From Candidatus Bathyarchaeota archaeon (GTDB taxonomy: Archaea; Thermoproteota; Bathyarchaeia; 40CM-2-53-6), in assembly GCA_005888675.1 (NCBI GenBank), contig VBBA01000160.1:1-25616 (forward strand): DNA of 25,616 bases, given 5' to 3'. This document shows positions 15,213-22,487 of this stretch, piece by piece. The position numbers were made by a program, and so were the translations under genes. The number at the start of each line of letters is the position of its first letter. The stretch's first letter is position 1. The notes beneath the pieces were generated by a model. The model searched no databases. It was not told where the DNA came from and saw only the letters and a list, made by a program, of their open reading frames with translations.

Positions 15213-16169
15213 ATGGCTATTTCGACGGGCCCCCCTCGTCGCCAACTCGTTTTTCGACGGTATATCTACTTCATAGTGGCACTATTGGCGCTGTCGGTCG
15301 CCCTCGGAAGCCTATCGAGAAGCGAGCCGGGTGGAAGTTGGCTAGCGAACAGTTACTGGGTGTTGTACATTGTGATGTTACTTCCCATCATTGCTCTCGC
15401 AGCGATGATAGTGATGGTGGTATTCTTGGCCCTGACTTTGCGAGACACTTCCGACGCTTTAGGCTCAGGAATGGCTAGGAAGGCAAGAGGCAAGAAGAGG
15501 AGCAAGACAATTCATAACATAATTTTCATGGGAACTTGGGCGATCGCCCTGGCCGTTCTTTGGTTCAAGTGCGGAGGAATTCCTTGCCGGTCGCCTCCTG
15601 TTCCTTCCCAATTGCAGCAACTCGTATTCGTAAATCAGAATGCCACTGCTAATCCTGCAGCACGTGCTCTCGCGACTCTCCTGAGCGCTTCAGTATCGAT
15701 ATCGGGAATAGTCCAATCAGAATGGTTCTTCTTTGCCTTCTTCGGACTGATAATCGTAAGCTCAGCGGTTATGCTGAGAAGCGCCAAGGTTGCCTTCGAC
15801 GAGTTTAGGGAGAATACTGGAGCAATTGTTCTAGCTGCTCAGGCCCAAGGATTGAGAGCAGTGAAGGACGCGATTCAGATCGTTCAGGAATCCGATCATG
15901 GAGGTCCAAGAGAACGTATACTTCTCTGCTACAACAGCATGATAAGAGCAGTCTCAGAGATGGGTGCAAGCATAACAGTTGACCAGACTGCCCGGGAATT
16001 GGAGAGGACGATCAAGCGTACTTTCATGATAAACGGTGACGGGATACGCACATTGACGAATCTTTTCGAAGAGGCTCGATATAGTCTTCATCCTATGACC
16101 GAAGAGGACAGTCAAGAAGCCCACGCTTCTCTTATGAAGATAGAAACAGAATTGAATGTAAACAGCTAA
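15213..16169 (+). CDS. Membrane protein with C-terminal DUF4129-like domain
   Basis: This 318-aa protein has about four membrane helices (about 15-35, 47-73, 103-118 and 168-190) and a cytosolic C-terminal domain. The tail (about 220-318) has RERILLCYNSMIRAVSEMG, TARELERTIKRTF and LTNLFEEARYSLHPM, which follow the DUF4129 pattern: an arginine-rich turn, two helices and a final EARYS helix. DUF4129 is typically fused to transglutaminase-like proteins or encoded beside MoxR and DUF58 genes, which is the case here. No transglutaminase Cys-His-Asp domain is present in this protein. It is first gene of a tight five-gene run, 42 nt before the next. Confidence 0.82.
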   Translation: MAISTGPPRRQLVFRRYIYFIVALLALSVALGSLSRSEPGGSWLANSYWVLYIVMLLPIIALAAMIVMVVFLALTLRDTSDALGSGMARKARGKKRSKTIHNIIFMGTWAIALAVLWFKCGGIPCRSPPVPSQLQQLVFVNQNATANPAARALATLLSASVSISGIVQSEWFFFAFFGLIIVSSAVMLRSAKVAFDEFRENTGAIVLAAQAQGLRAVKDAIQIVQESDHGGPRERILLCYNSMIRAVSEMGASITVDQTARELERTIKRTFMINGDGIRTLTNLFEEARYSLHPMTEEDSQEAHASLMKIETELNVNS

Positions 16170-16211
16170 TTCCACCGACGACGATTCCCAGAACCTTGGA
16201 TTCGGCTTCGA

Positions 16212-16730
16212 ATGAGAAAGAGCCTGAGACTCGTTCTTATCGCCTCGATTGCCTATGCGGCTGCAATCTATCTCATACGAGGATTCCTTCCTGATTCGAT
16301 ACCGACAACCCTGACCTTTCTAGTACTTCCCTTGGGACTGCTCGCAGTCATCTTCTATGTGGACTTGCATTTCCGAGCGAGGGTTCCCTCTCCAACGCAG
16401 CTTCCTCTGAATCAGTCAACTCGCAGTCTCGGTCATGAAGTACAACTGCTGACCAAACGTATCGAGGTTGCAACCCACTCCAGTACGGATTATTACGAGA
16501 AGATCGTACTCGGCCGAATGAAGGAGCTTATGGTGGAAAAGGCAAGCATTGAAACAGGAGTAGCTGTTGACGATGTTAGGAAGATTCTTTCAGATCCCAG
16601 ACTTGCCAGGGGATTTCTTAGGAACGACGCGCTCTACAATTTACTTTATACTCGAAGCATTTCAAGGGGAAAGGATCGCCGAAACATGCTCGCCAAATTG
16701 ACCGATCTTATCGAGGACTGGAAGGCTTGA
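16212..16730 (+). CDS. Two-helix membrane protein of the MoxR cluster
   Basis: This 172-aa protein has two N-terminal membrane helices (about 6-25 and 31-51) with a very short outer loop, then a cytosolic helical domain (about 70-172) rich in charged residues. Its stop overlaps the moxR start as TTGA, so translation of the two is coupled. I do not recognise a family. Its placement suggests it anchors or connects the AAA ATPase to the membrane parts of the module, which is an inference from context only. Confidence 0.82.
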   Translation: MRKSLRLVLIASIAYAAAIYLIRGFLPDSIPTTLTFLVLPLGLLAVIFYVDLHFRARVPSPTQLPLNQSTRSLGHEVQLLTKRIEVATHSSTDYYEKIVLGRMKELMVEKASIETGVAVDDVRKILSDPRLARGFLRNDALYNLLYTRSISRGKDRRNMLAKLTDLIEDWKA

Positions 16731-17677
16731 ACTTCAAAGAAGCAGGCGACCTCTGTCAGAATGTCGTGGATCAAGTTGGAACCGTCATCGTAGGGAAGAA
16801 ACCGGTTCTCGAGAAGGTCATGCTAGCAATCCTGGCAAACTCGCATATACTCTTCGAAGATAATCCGGGACTCGCCAAAACACTGCTGGCTAGAAGCTTT
16901 GCAATGAGCATGGGTTGCAACTTCTCGCGTGTCCAATTCACACCGGATCTCTTGCCTGCAGACATTACTGGGACCTACGTCTACAATGTCAAGACAACAG
17001 ACTTCGAACTCCGTCGGGGACCAGTATTCACGAATGTTCTTTTGGCGGATGAGGTCAACAGAGCTCCTCCCAAGACTCAGGCGGCGTTGCTTGAGGCTAT
17101 GCAGGAGCGGCAGGCCACTCTTGACGGCAAGACTCACCCAATTCAGGACCCCTTCATCGTTATGGCGACACAGAACCCGATCGAATACGAAGGAGTCTAT
17201 CCTCTTCCCGAAGCTCAGCTTGACCGGTTCATAATGAAGCTCCGACTTGGCTATCCTAACCGTAAGGAGGAGGTGGAGATACTTCAGCGACGCATGAAGA
17301 GGGCCGCTGAGGATGTTCACCTAGAGCCTGTTTTGGAGACGGACACCATTCTTGAGATGCAACGAAAACTGGAAGAGATACACGTCGACGATGACGTTCT
17401 CGGTTATATCACGGACGTCGTGCAGGCGACTCGTAATCAACGGCAGATCGAGGTAGGCTCTAGCCCAAGAGGAAGCCTCGCGATCTTCAAACTGTGTCGC
17501 GCACGCGCTGTCTTCCATGGACGCGACTATGTTGTGCCTGATGATGTGAAGGAGGTTGCCGTGTCAGCTTTGGTGCACAGGGTGATCATGAAGACTGAGT
17601 CATGGGTGAAGGGCACCGATCCGAACCAGTCGATCGAGGAAGTATTGAAGACTGTCCCAGTGCCTACCACGAAGTAG
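16727..17677 (+). CDS. moxR: MoxR-family AAA+ ATPase
   Basis: This 316-aa AAA+ ATPase is of the MoxR subgroup, thought to act as a chaperone that activates or assembles partner complexes, usually with vWA or DUF58 proteins. Walker A is DNPGLAKT (45-52), Walker B is LLADEVNRA (105-113), and sensor 1 is MATQNPIEYEG. QAALLEAMQERQ and LPEAQLDRFIMKL are family hallmarks. The helical lid follows with SPRGSLAIFKLCRARA. The start is TTG 16727, sharing bases with the TGA of the preceding gene. The next gene, 18 nt downstream, is the DUF58 partner. Confidence 0.95.
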   Translation: MNFKEAGDLCQNVVDQVGTVIVGKKPVLEKVMLAILANSHILFEDNPGLAKTLLARSFAMSMGCNFSRVQFTPDLLPADITGTYVYNVKTTDFELRRGPVFTNVLLADEVNRAPPKTQAALLEAMQERQATLDGKTHPIQDPFIVMATQNPIEYEGVYPLPEAQLDRFIMKLRLGYPNRKEEVEILQRRMKRAAEDVHLEPVLETDTILEMQRKLEEIHVDDDVLGYITDVVQATRNQRQIEVGSSPRGSLAIFKLCRARAVFHGRDYVVPDDVKEVAVSALVHRVIMKTESWVKGTDPNQSIEEVLKTVPVPTTK

Positions 17678-17695
17678 CTCGTAGAAGGGTCCGAA

Positions 17696-18970
17696 TTGTT
17701 CACGCCCAAGGCCGCTGCATACTTCGGCTTGTGCACTGTCCTGCTGACCTTGGCACTCACATTCCAGGACTGGCAATTGGCTGCACTGATTCTTCCCATA
17801 GCCTCCGTCTTTTTTCTTTCGAATCTGTCAGGTCTTCCTGAAAATGTCAGGGTCATCTTGAACAGGAATGTGGAACCTAGCGAGAGCTTCGGAGAGGAAG
17901 ATGTGCGTGTCGAACTACACTTGGAGAATCGTAGCGGGGCACGCATTGGTAATCTTGAGGTCCATGACGTTTTGCCCGCGAATGTCAAACCTGACAAGGG
18001 TTCGAACTCCGTACACGTAGCTCTTGACGCAAACGCGAATGAGAAACTTGTATACAAGTTTCCGAGCCCACCACGCGGGCACACACCTGTCGGTCCGTTA
18101 CTTGTCCGCGCTCGGGATCCATTAGGACTCTACATGGTAGAGGAGAAGCTTGATCCTGATACTGTTGCGGTTCTTCCCAGGCCGGAGAAGGTTAGAGGGA
18201 CAGAGTTTCGGCCTCGGCATCTCGGACCTTGGCCTGGGACCATACCTTCGAGATCGACTGGCCACGGTAGCGAGTTCTACAGTCTTCGTGCATACTCAAG
18301 CGGTGACGATCCAAAGAGAATCAATTGGAAGGCTACTGCACGTTACGGACGGCTTGTCCTAAACGAGACAGAGTCGGAGCGAGTTACAGACGTCATGATC
18401 GTTTTGGATACTGACGTCGCATTCTACGAATCCTCCGAGAGGGAGCTTTTCGAGAGAGGTGTACGAGCTGCCGCGTCCATGGCGAGCTTACTTCTTCGAC
18501 AGGGAAACCGTGTCGGGCTGGTTCTTCAGGGGATCGAACGCGGCATCGTCCGACCAGGATTCGGGAAGAGACAGGAAAGAAGGATACTGTACATGCTCGC
18601 CGCAGCGAGGCCCGGAAGCTCCGTGCTACCGACCGGTTACGTTGTAAGTCAACTAGCCCGATTATTGCTCCCGTCCAGGGCTCAGGTTGTCTTGGTCTCC
18701 TCTCTCTTGGATAGTGAGGTTGCGTTCGGGATCGAGCAGTTGACAGTTGATGGCTACAGTGTCATGGTAGTGACACCGACGCCAACCTTACCTGCCGATT
18801 ATGAATCTCAGAGTGAGAAGTTAGCATTCAAGATCTTGATGCTCGAGAGAGAGAACCTTCTACTTCGACTGGAGAGGTTTTGTACCCTGGTACAATGGCC
18901 AGAAGATGTTCCATTATCGTCCAGGCTTAGAACGGCAAAGGTGAGAAGGATACGACAACTAGCACGCTAA
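17696..18970 (+). CDS. DUF58 protein with vWA-like domain and membrane anchor
   Basis: This 424-aa protein has two N-terminal membrane helices (about 6-22 and 27-45), a beta-rich region (50-160) and the DUF58 signature GSEFYSLRAYSSGDD, then RINWKATAR (191-216). The vWA-like domain starts at about 232. Its metal-binding site, usually D-x-S-x-S, reads D238-T-D-V-A242 here, so both serines are replaced. Proteins of this type are paired with MoxR ATPases and are thought to be their clients or adaptors. The start is TTG 17696, 18 nt after moxR. The C-terminal part (about 375-405) is a charged helix. An assigned cellular role is not established. Confidence 0.92.
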   Translation: MFTPKAAAYFGLCTVLLTLALTFQDWQLAALILPIASVFFLSNLSGLPENVRVILNRNVEPSESFGEEDVRVELHLENRSGARIGNLEVHDVLPANVKPDKGSNSVHVALDANANEKLVYKFPSPPRGHTPVGPLLVRARDPLGLYMVEEKLDPDTVAVLPRPEKVRGTEFRPRHLGPWPGTIPSRSTGHGSEFYSLRAYSSGDDPKRINWKATARYGRLVLNETESERVTDVMIVLDTDVAFYESSERELFERGVRAAASMASLLLRQGNRVGLVLQGIERGIVRPGFGKRQERRILYMLAAARPGSSVLPTGYVVSQLARLLLPSRAQVVLVSSLLDSEVAFGIEQLTVDGYSVMVVTPTPTLPADYESQSEKLAFKILMLERENLLLRLERFCTLVQWPEDVPLSSRLRTAKVRRIRQLAR

Positions 18971-18990
18971 AACCTCCGTTAGGAACGCAG

Positions 18991-19587
18991 ATGCGAGGTC
19001 TAGTTTTACTCATCAAGTTTCACCATTTAGGCTTAGCGCCTTGGATTCTGTTCTCGGTCCCTAGTGCCGCGGTCGTCGGACTGCAGGTACCTTTTGCAGG
19101 GATTACAGCAGTGTTGGGTGTTGTTGGAATGATTTTGCGAAGGAGATGGCTTGTGCTCGGGTCATCGTTGAGCCTTCTGGGGTTCCTGATTCTTGGGAAG
19201 GTCACGAGTGACTTGACGGCCTTGGAACCGGTTGACACTGCCGTGTTGCTTCTTCAATTCGTGGCCATACTGTTTCTAATGGAGGCGTCTATGCCAGTTG
19301 TCCAGTACGAAGATGATTTCGCTCTCCTAGGGGAACGTGATGATGAACTGTCGAGACGCGTTGCGACACGTTTGGCGCAGTGGCTACGATCTCAACTCTA
19401 TGCTGACGCTAGGCTTGGAATTGGCTCATTCCTAACCTCGCTGGGGTTGCTAATTGTTGGAAGCTTTGCCGGAGTTGGGATCGGGCATTTGGCAGTGCTG
19501 GCTGTGTTCGTACTTGCCGCTGTTGTTGCACTTTTGTTTCTGTTGACGTATCGAAGAGAACCAGAGACAACTAGTCGGAGCAAATAG
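18991..19587 (+). CDS. Membrane protein of the MoxR/DUF58 cluster
   Basis: This 198-aa protein has about six hydrophobic segments. Three or four lie in residues 15-105. A charged cytosolic stretch, YEDDFALLGERDDELSRRVA (about 106-125), follows, and two more hydrophobic segments lie in about 143-188. The tail is basic and hydrophilic. It begins 20 nt after the DUF58 gene with AGGA upstream and is the last gene in the run. I do not recognise a family. The cytosolic acidic loop could be a contact site for partner proteins, which is speculation. Confidence 0.82.
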   Translation: MRGLVLLIKFHHLGLAPWILFSVPSAAVVGLQVPFAGITAVLGVVGMILRRRWLVLGSSLSLLGFLILGKVTSDLTALEPVDTAVLLLQFVAILFLMEASMPVVQYEDDFALLGERDDELSRRVATRLAQWLRSQLYADARLGIGSFLTSLGLLIVGSFAGVGIGHLAVLAVFVLAAVVALLFLLTYRREPETTSRSK

Positions 19588-19659
19588 TTTCGGCGTATTA
19601 AACATCTTAAGATAGACTCGCTCTAGATTATTTTTTGATGGAGTGAACTGCCAAGCAAA

Positions 19660-19980
19660 ATGTCAAATTATATTATGGGCAGGAGGCTTGAGTATCGGAT
19701 ACGCGATATTTTCAGGCGTGAAGGATACCTTGTCATACGTGCCGCGTCGTCGAAACCAATAGATCTTGTGTGCATCAAGAACGGTAGAACGGTTCTTGTG
19801 GAATGCAAGGCTGGTCGATCATGGCTTGGCAAGGTTCGGAAGGCTGAGCTCATCGGATTATCCGAGCAAGCTGGTGCGCCAATTCTTCTGGCGAGGAGGA
19901 AGAGAAGGAAGGTTGAGTTTACGATACTTCCGGATGGAAAGAGATTCGAGTTGAAGGATCTGTTCTCGTCTATTCCTTGA
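19660..19980 (+). CDS. hjc: Archaeal Holliday junction resolvase
   Basis: This 106-aa nuclease of the Hjc family would cleave four-way DNA junctions in recombination and repair as a homodimer. The active-site pattern is visible: E11 in GRRLEYRI, D35 in PIDLVCI, and E48-x-K50 in VLVECKAG, with the preceding VIRAASSK loop. It is somewhat shorter than many relatives. ATG 19660 is used; ATG 19675 (MGRRLE) would also keep all catalytic residues. TATA-like elements ATTAAAC and CTTAAGA (19597-19613) lie upstream. The gene is convergent with and overlaps the UPF0148 gene by 11 nt. Confidence 0.93.
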   Translation: MSNYIMGRRLEYRIRDIFRREGYLVIRAASSKPIDLVCIKNGRTVLVECKAGRSWLGKVRKAELIGLSEQAGAPILLARRKRRKVEFTILPDGKRFELKDLFSSIP

Positions 19981-20341
19981 ACGTCTCTTTCAATGATCGT
20001 AGTTTTTCAAGGGTAGAAAGCCATCCGAACAGGAGATTGCTGTAAGCGGACAGTTTTTCGGGCTGTTTTTCATTCTTCAATATCTCGTTTGCATCGTTGA
20101 TCTTCTTGACGATGGTTTGTTCGACGCTGTCAAGTAGATGGCTGGGCGATAATGTGACATCGCCTTGGACTGTTGTGGCTTTGGTATAGACGACTGGCCT
20201 GTTGCATTTGGCACAGAAAGTCTCTCCCTTGACCTTGAAGAGTGGTGTTCCACATTCGGGGCAAATGTCTGAGAGCATGGTTGCTCCTGACTTTAGCAGG
20301 TCTGCCATCCTCCGAACATCTTCTCCCAAGTCTCCTCTCAC
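19970..20341 (-). CDS. UPF0148 / Sjogren's syndrome autoantigen p27-like zinc protein
   Basis: This is a 123-aa protein from GTG 20341. It has the family core RRMADLLKSGATML followed by a zinc ribbon, C27-x2-C30 (CPEC) and C43-x2-C46 (CAKC), then a C-terminal helical part (VEQTIVKKINDANEIL). The family is archaeal and eukaryotic, with no firmly assigned function. The frame extends upstream to 20551, but those residues are basic and unlike the family. A TATA-like CTTTATAGG (reverse strand, 20402-20410) sets transcription start near 20382, so TTG 20383 (137 aa, leaderless) or GTG 20341 are the only likely starts. AGAAGGAT before GTG 20341 looks like an SD. Confidence 0.88.
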   Translation of the reverse strand: MRGDLGEDVRRMADLLKSGATMLSDICPECGTPLFKVKGETFCAKCNRPVVYTKATTVQGDVTLSPSHLLDSVEQTIVKKINDANEILKNEKQPEKLSAYSNLLFGWLSTLEKLRSLKETFKE

Positions 20342-20850
20342 ACTATCCTTCTGGTTTTGAAGCGACAGCTTGTTCCCATCCAATAAGAGGGAGCGGGGGT
20401 TCCTATAAAGACTGGAACGTACGATGACTACACCGAAAGTATTCGGAAAGTCTCTTTCACGTCTTGAAACTCTACAATCTACCCCCCCTTTTTTACAACT
20501 TAACTTTCTACTGCGCCTCAAAATGCGCGAGATCTGCCGTTTACCGTTCAAAATAGCCTAGAAAGCATTTTGCGGAAACGGGTTTATTCATTTAAACATA
20601 GCGGAAATTCACGAGGAGGACATCGGGGGCCAGAAAACATGTGCGTATTTTGGCAATCAGGGCGTAAAATGAGCGATTTTTCCTGATCTCCCGGAATTGG
20701 CTTAAAGAAAGTTAAAGGGAGGCTGAATCTCCTTATCGACACATGGTCACAATCTCGAGGCCTCAGGTATGGTTGGAGCGAGACTCCCCGTGGTGCTGGA
20801 GATAGGTTTTTTCTCGCGGTGTAGTGTAGTTTCAGGGCAGGGGACAAGAG
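20342..20850. other. Divergent intergenic region with a potential structured RNA
   Basis: These 509 bases contain no credible protein gene. They hold the UPF0148 promoter (TATA-like 20402-20410, reverse strand), a C-run and T-run (20482-20494), two complementary stem pairs at 20519-20581, and TATA-like elements at 20590-20595 (TTTAAA) and 20701-20706 (CTTAAA) that could drive the PfpI gene. The last 115 bases would then be a leader with GAGGCCTC (20757-20764), GGAG/CTCC/GGAG pairings (20775-20802) and a T6 run (20808-20813). Confidence 0.5.
20519..20581 (+). ncRNA. Candidate structured RNA element with pseudoknot potential
   Basis: CAAAATGC (20519-20526) pairs perfectly with GCATTTTG (20565-20572). 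Inside the loop, CCGTTT (20537-20542) plus CC (20544-20545) pairs with GG (20574-20575) plus AAACGG (20576-20581), leaving one bulged A. The two stems interlock, so they form either a pseudoknot or two alternative folds. An AT-rich stretch (20489-20504) sits at a suitable promoter distance and a U-rich stretch (20582-20597) follows. The class is not recognised, and expression is unproven. Confidence 0.3.
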
Positions 20851-21405
20851 ATGGTTGATGCGCTGAAGGGGAAGAGAGCGGCCATCATAGCTGCCGACGA
20901 TTTCGAAGACTTGGAACTTTTCCATCCGATCTATCGCCTGCAAGAGGAGGGAGTGAAAACTGTCGTGGTCGGGCTGAATAGGACACCTATCAAGGGGAAG
21001 AAGGGCTACACGATCGAGGCAGCCCTGTCGATAGATGAGGTGGACGCATCTGATTTCGATATCCTCGTCGTCCCAGGTGGGAAGAGCCCGGAGAAGCTAC
21101 GGTTGAATGAGAAGATCCTTGCGTTTGTTCGAGAGTTCGACAAGCAGGGAAAGCCTATTGCAGCTATTTGCCATGCGGGGCAGGTCTTGGCATCTGCTGG
21201 GATAGTCAAAGGACGGACGCTGACCTGTGTCCCGGGAATAAGGGACGACATGATCAATGCTGGCGCGCATTATGTGGATCGGCCTGTTGTCCGCGATGGG
21301 AATCTAGTGACTTCGCGCGTGCCCCCTGATCTGCCAGACTTTGCACGACACATGATCGAGATGTTGAAGGAGCCGAGGCTCGTGCAGACGGCACATCAAC
21401 GATAG
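20851..21405 (+). CDS. DJ-1/PfpI family protein (glyoxalase/deglycase or protease-like)
   Basis: This 184-aa protein has the class I glutamine-amidotransferase-like fold of the PfpI/DJ-1 family. The nucleophile elbow is AAICHAGQVLASAG with C107-H108. The N-terminal acidic residue in DDFEDLEL (E19) and the PGGKSPEKLR loop are also in family form. TCVPGIRDDMINAGA and DLPDFARHMIEML complete the match. PfpI-type members hydrolyse peptides or convert or remove glyoxal-type adducts; the exact activity cannot be read. The start is ATG 20851 with GGGGACAAG upstream. The gene may have a long structured leader. Confidence 0.93.
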   Translation: MVDALKGKRAAIIAADDFEDLELFHPIYRLQEEGVKTVVVGLNRTPIKGKKGYTIEAALSIDEVDASDFDILVVPGGKSPEKLRLNEKILAFVREFDKQGKPIAAICHAGQVLASAGIVKGRTLTCVPGIRDDMINAGAHYVDRPVVRDGNLVTSRVPPDLPDFARHMIEMLKEPRLVQTAHQR

Positions 21406-21495
21406 CGATTATTTCGAAAGATCGCAACTGTGAAGGTTTCCAAGTTCTCCGCTTGAAATACGAAACCAACCTACTCACAAAGTGCTGGTGAACGT

Positions 21496-22419
21496 TTGGA
21501 GTTCGGAGTTCGCCTCAAGAATTATGGCCCTTGGACCGCAACCAAGGAGGCTGCGATTGCTGCAGAGAAGAACGGTTTCGCATCGATATGGTTGAACGAT
21601 CATCTTCTCCCTCCAGCAGGACCACCGGATGTTCCCTTTAGGGAGGCATGGACCTCACTTTCAGCACTAGGAACAATAACTCGGACGATCCAGCTTGGCA
21701 CGCTAGTGGCATGCAACTCGTTTCGCAACCCGGCTCTGCTGGCCAAGATGTCGTCCACACTGGATAGTATTACTGAAGGTAGAGTCGTACTGGGAATTGG
21801 GGCGGGATGGCATAGACCCGAATACGACGCATATGGATTTGCGTATCCGACAATTGGAGAGCGGATGGCAAGGCTTGAGGAGACCGTCCGAATAATCAAG
21901 ATGATGTTCCGAGACGGAAAGGCCACTTTTCAGGGAAAATACTACACCGTTAAAGACGCACCATCTATTCCCGTTCCAAAGCATAAGGTGCCTGTGTGGA
22001 TCGGAGGGGGAGGCCCTCGTTTGGTTCGGATGGCAGCTAGATTGGCAGACGGTTGGAACTGCTATCGAATGAGGCTTGACGAGTTCAAGACACGCCAAGC
22101 AAGTTTCGAGCAGGAACTCAAGCGGGCGGGACGGGACAGCAAGGACGTAACTATCTCATTGGTCACTGATGGCATGGTGTCCTCTTCGAAATCCGATGTT
22201 GACAGGCTTATCGAAGCCGCAGCCCTTGAGCGTGGTCAAGCCAGAGACCGATATAGAGTGGATGATTCTGTGATGGTTGGAAATAGCGCAGAAGCCGCGA
22301 GGAGAATCAGGGAGTACGAGGAGGGCGGTGTAGACGTTCTGATCCTAAACTTCCCATCTTCGGGGCTAGTCGACCAACTCGAATACTTTGGGGGGGAAGT
22401 TATCCCCCAATTCAAGTAG
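21496..22419 (+). CDS. LLM-class (luciferase-like) F420-dependent oxidoreductase
   Basis: This 307-aa TIM-barrel protein of the luciferase-like monooxygenase superfamily is of the type that uses F420 (or FMN) in archaea. Recognisable parts are EKNGFASIWLNDHLL, LGTLVACNSFRNPALLAKM, GRVVLGIGAGWHRPEYDAYG, the RLEETVRIIKMMF helix and VPVWIGGGGPRLVRMAARLADGWN. The start is TTG 21496, with GGTGA ending 4 nt upstream. The substrate is unknown. It lies 90 nt after the PfpI gene in the same direction. Confidence 0.92.
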   Translation: MEFGVRLKNYGPWTATKEAAIAAEKNGFASIWLNDHLLPPAGPPDVPFREAWTSLSALGTITRTIQLGTLVACNSFRNPALLAKMSSTLDSITEGRVVLGIGAGWHRPEYDAYGFAYPTIGERMARLEETVRIIKMMFRDGKATFQGKYYTVKDAPSIPVPKHKVPVWIGGGGPRLVRMAARLADGWNCYRMRLDEFKTRQASFEQELKRAGRDSKDVTISLVTDGMVSSSKSDVDRLIEAAALERGQARDRYRVDDSVMVGNSAEAARRIREYEEGGVDVLILNFPSSGLVDQLEYFGGEVIPQFK

Positions 22420-22487
22420 TATCTAGTATCTAGCCTTTTTATTCATCGTCGATCGGTCTAGGAGAATCATCCGAGGTAGATGGGAAT

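Noticed and set aside
20584..20943. 119-codon minus-strand frame over the PfpI leader
   Set aside because: It crosses the promoter and start of the PfpI gene and has no protein-like features.
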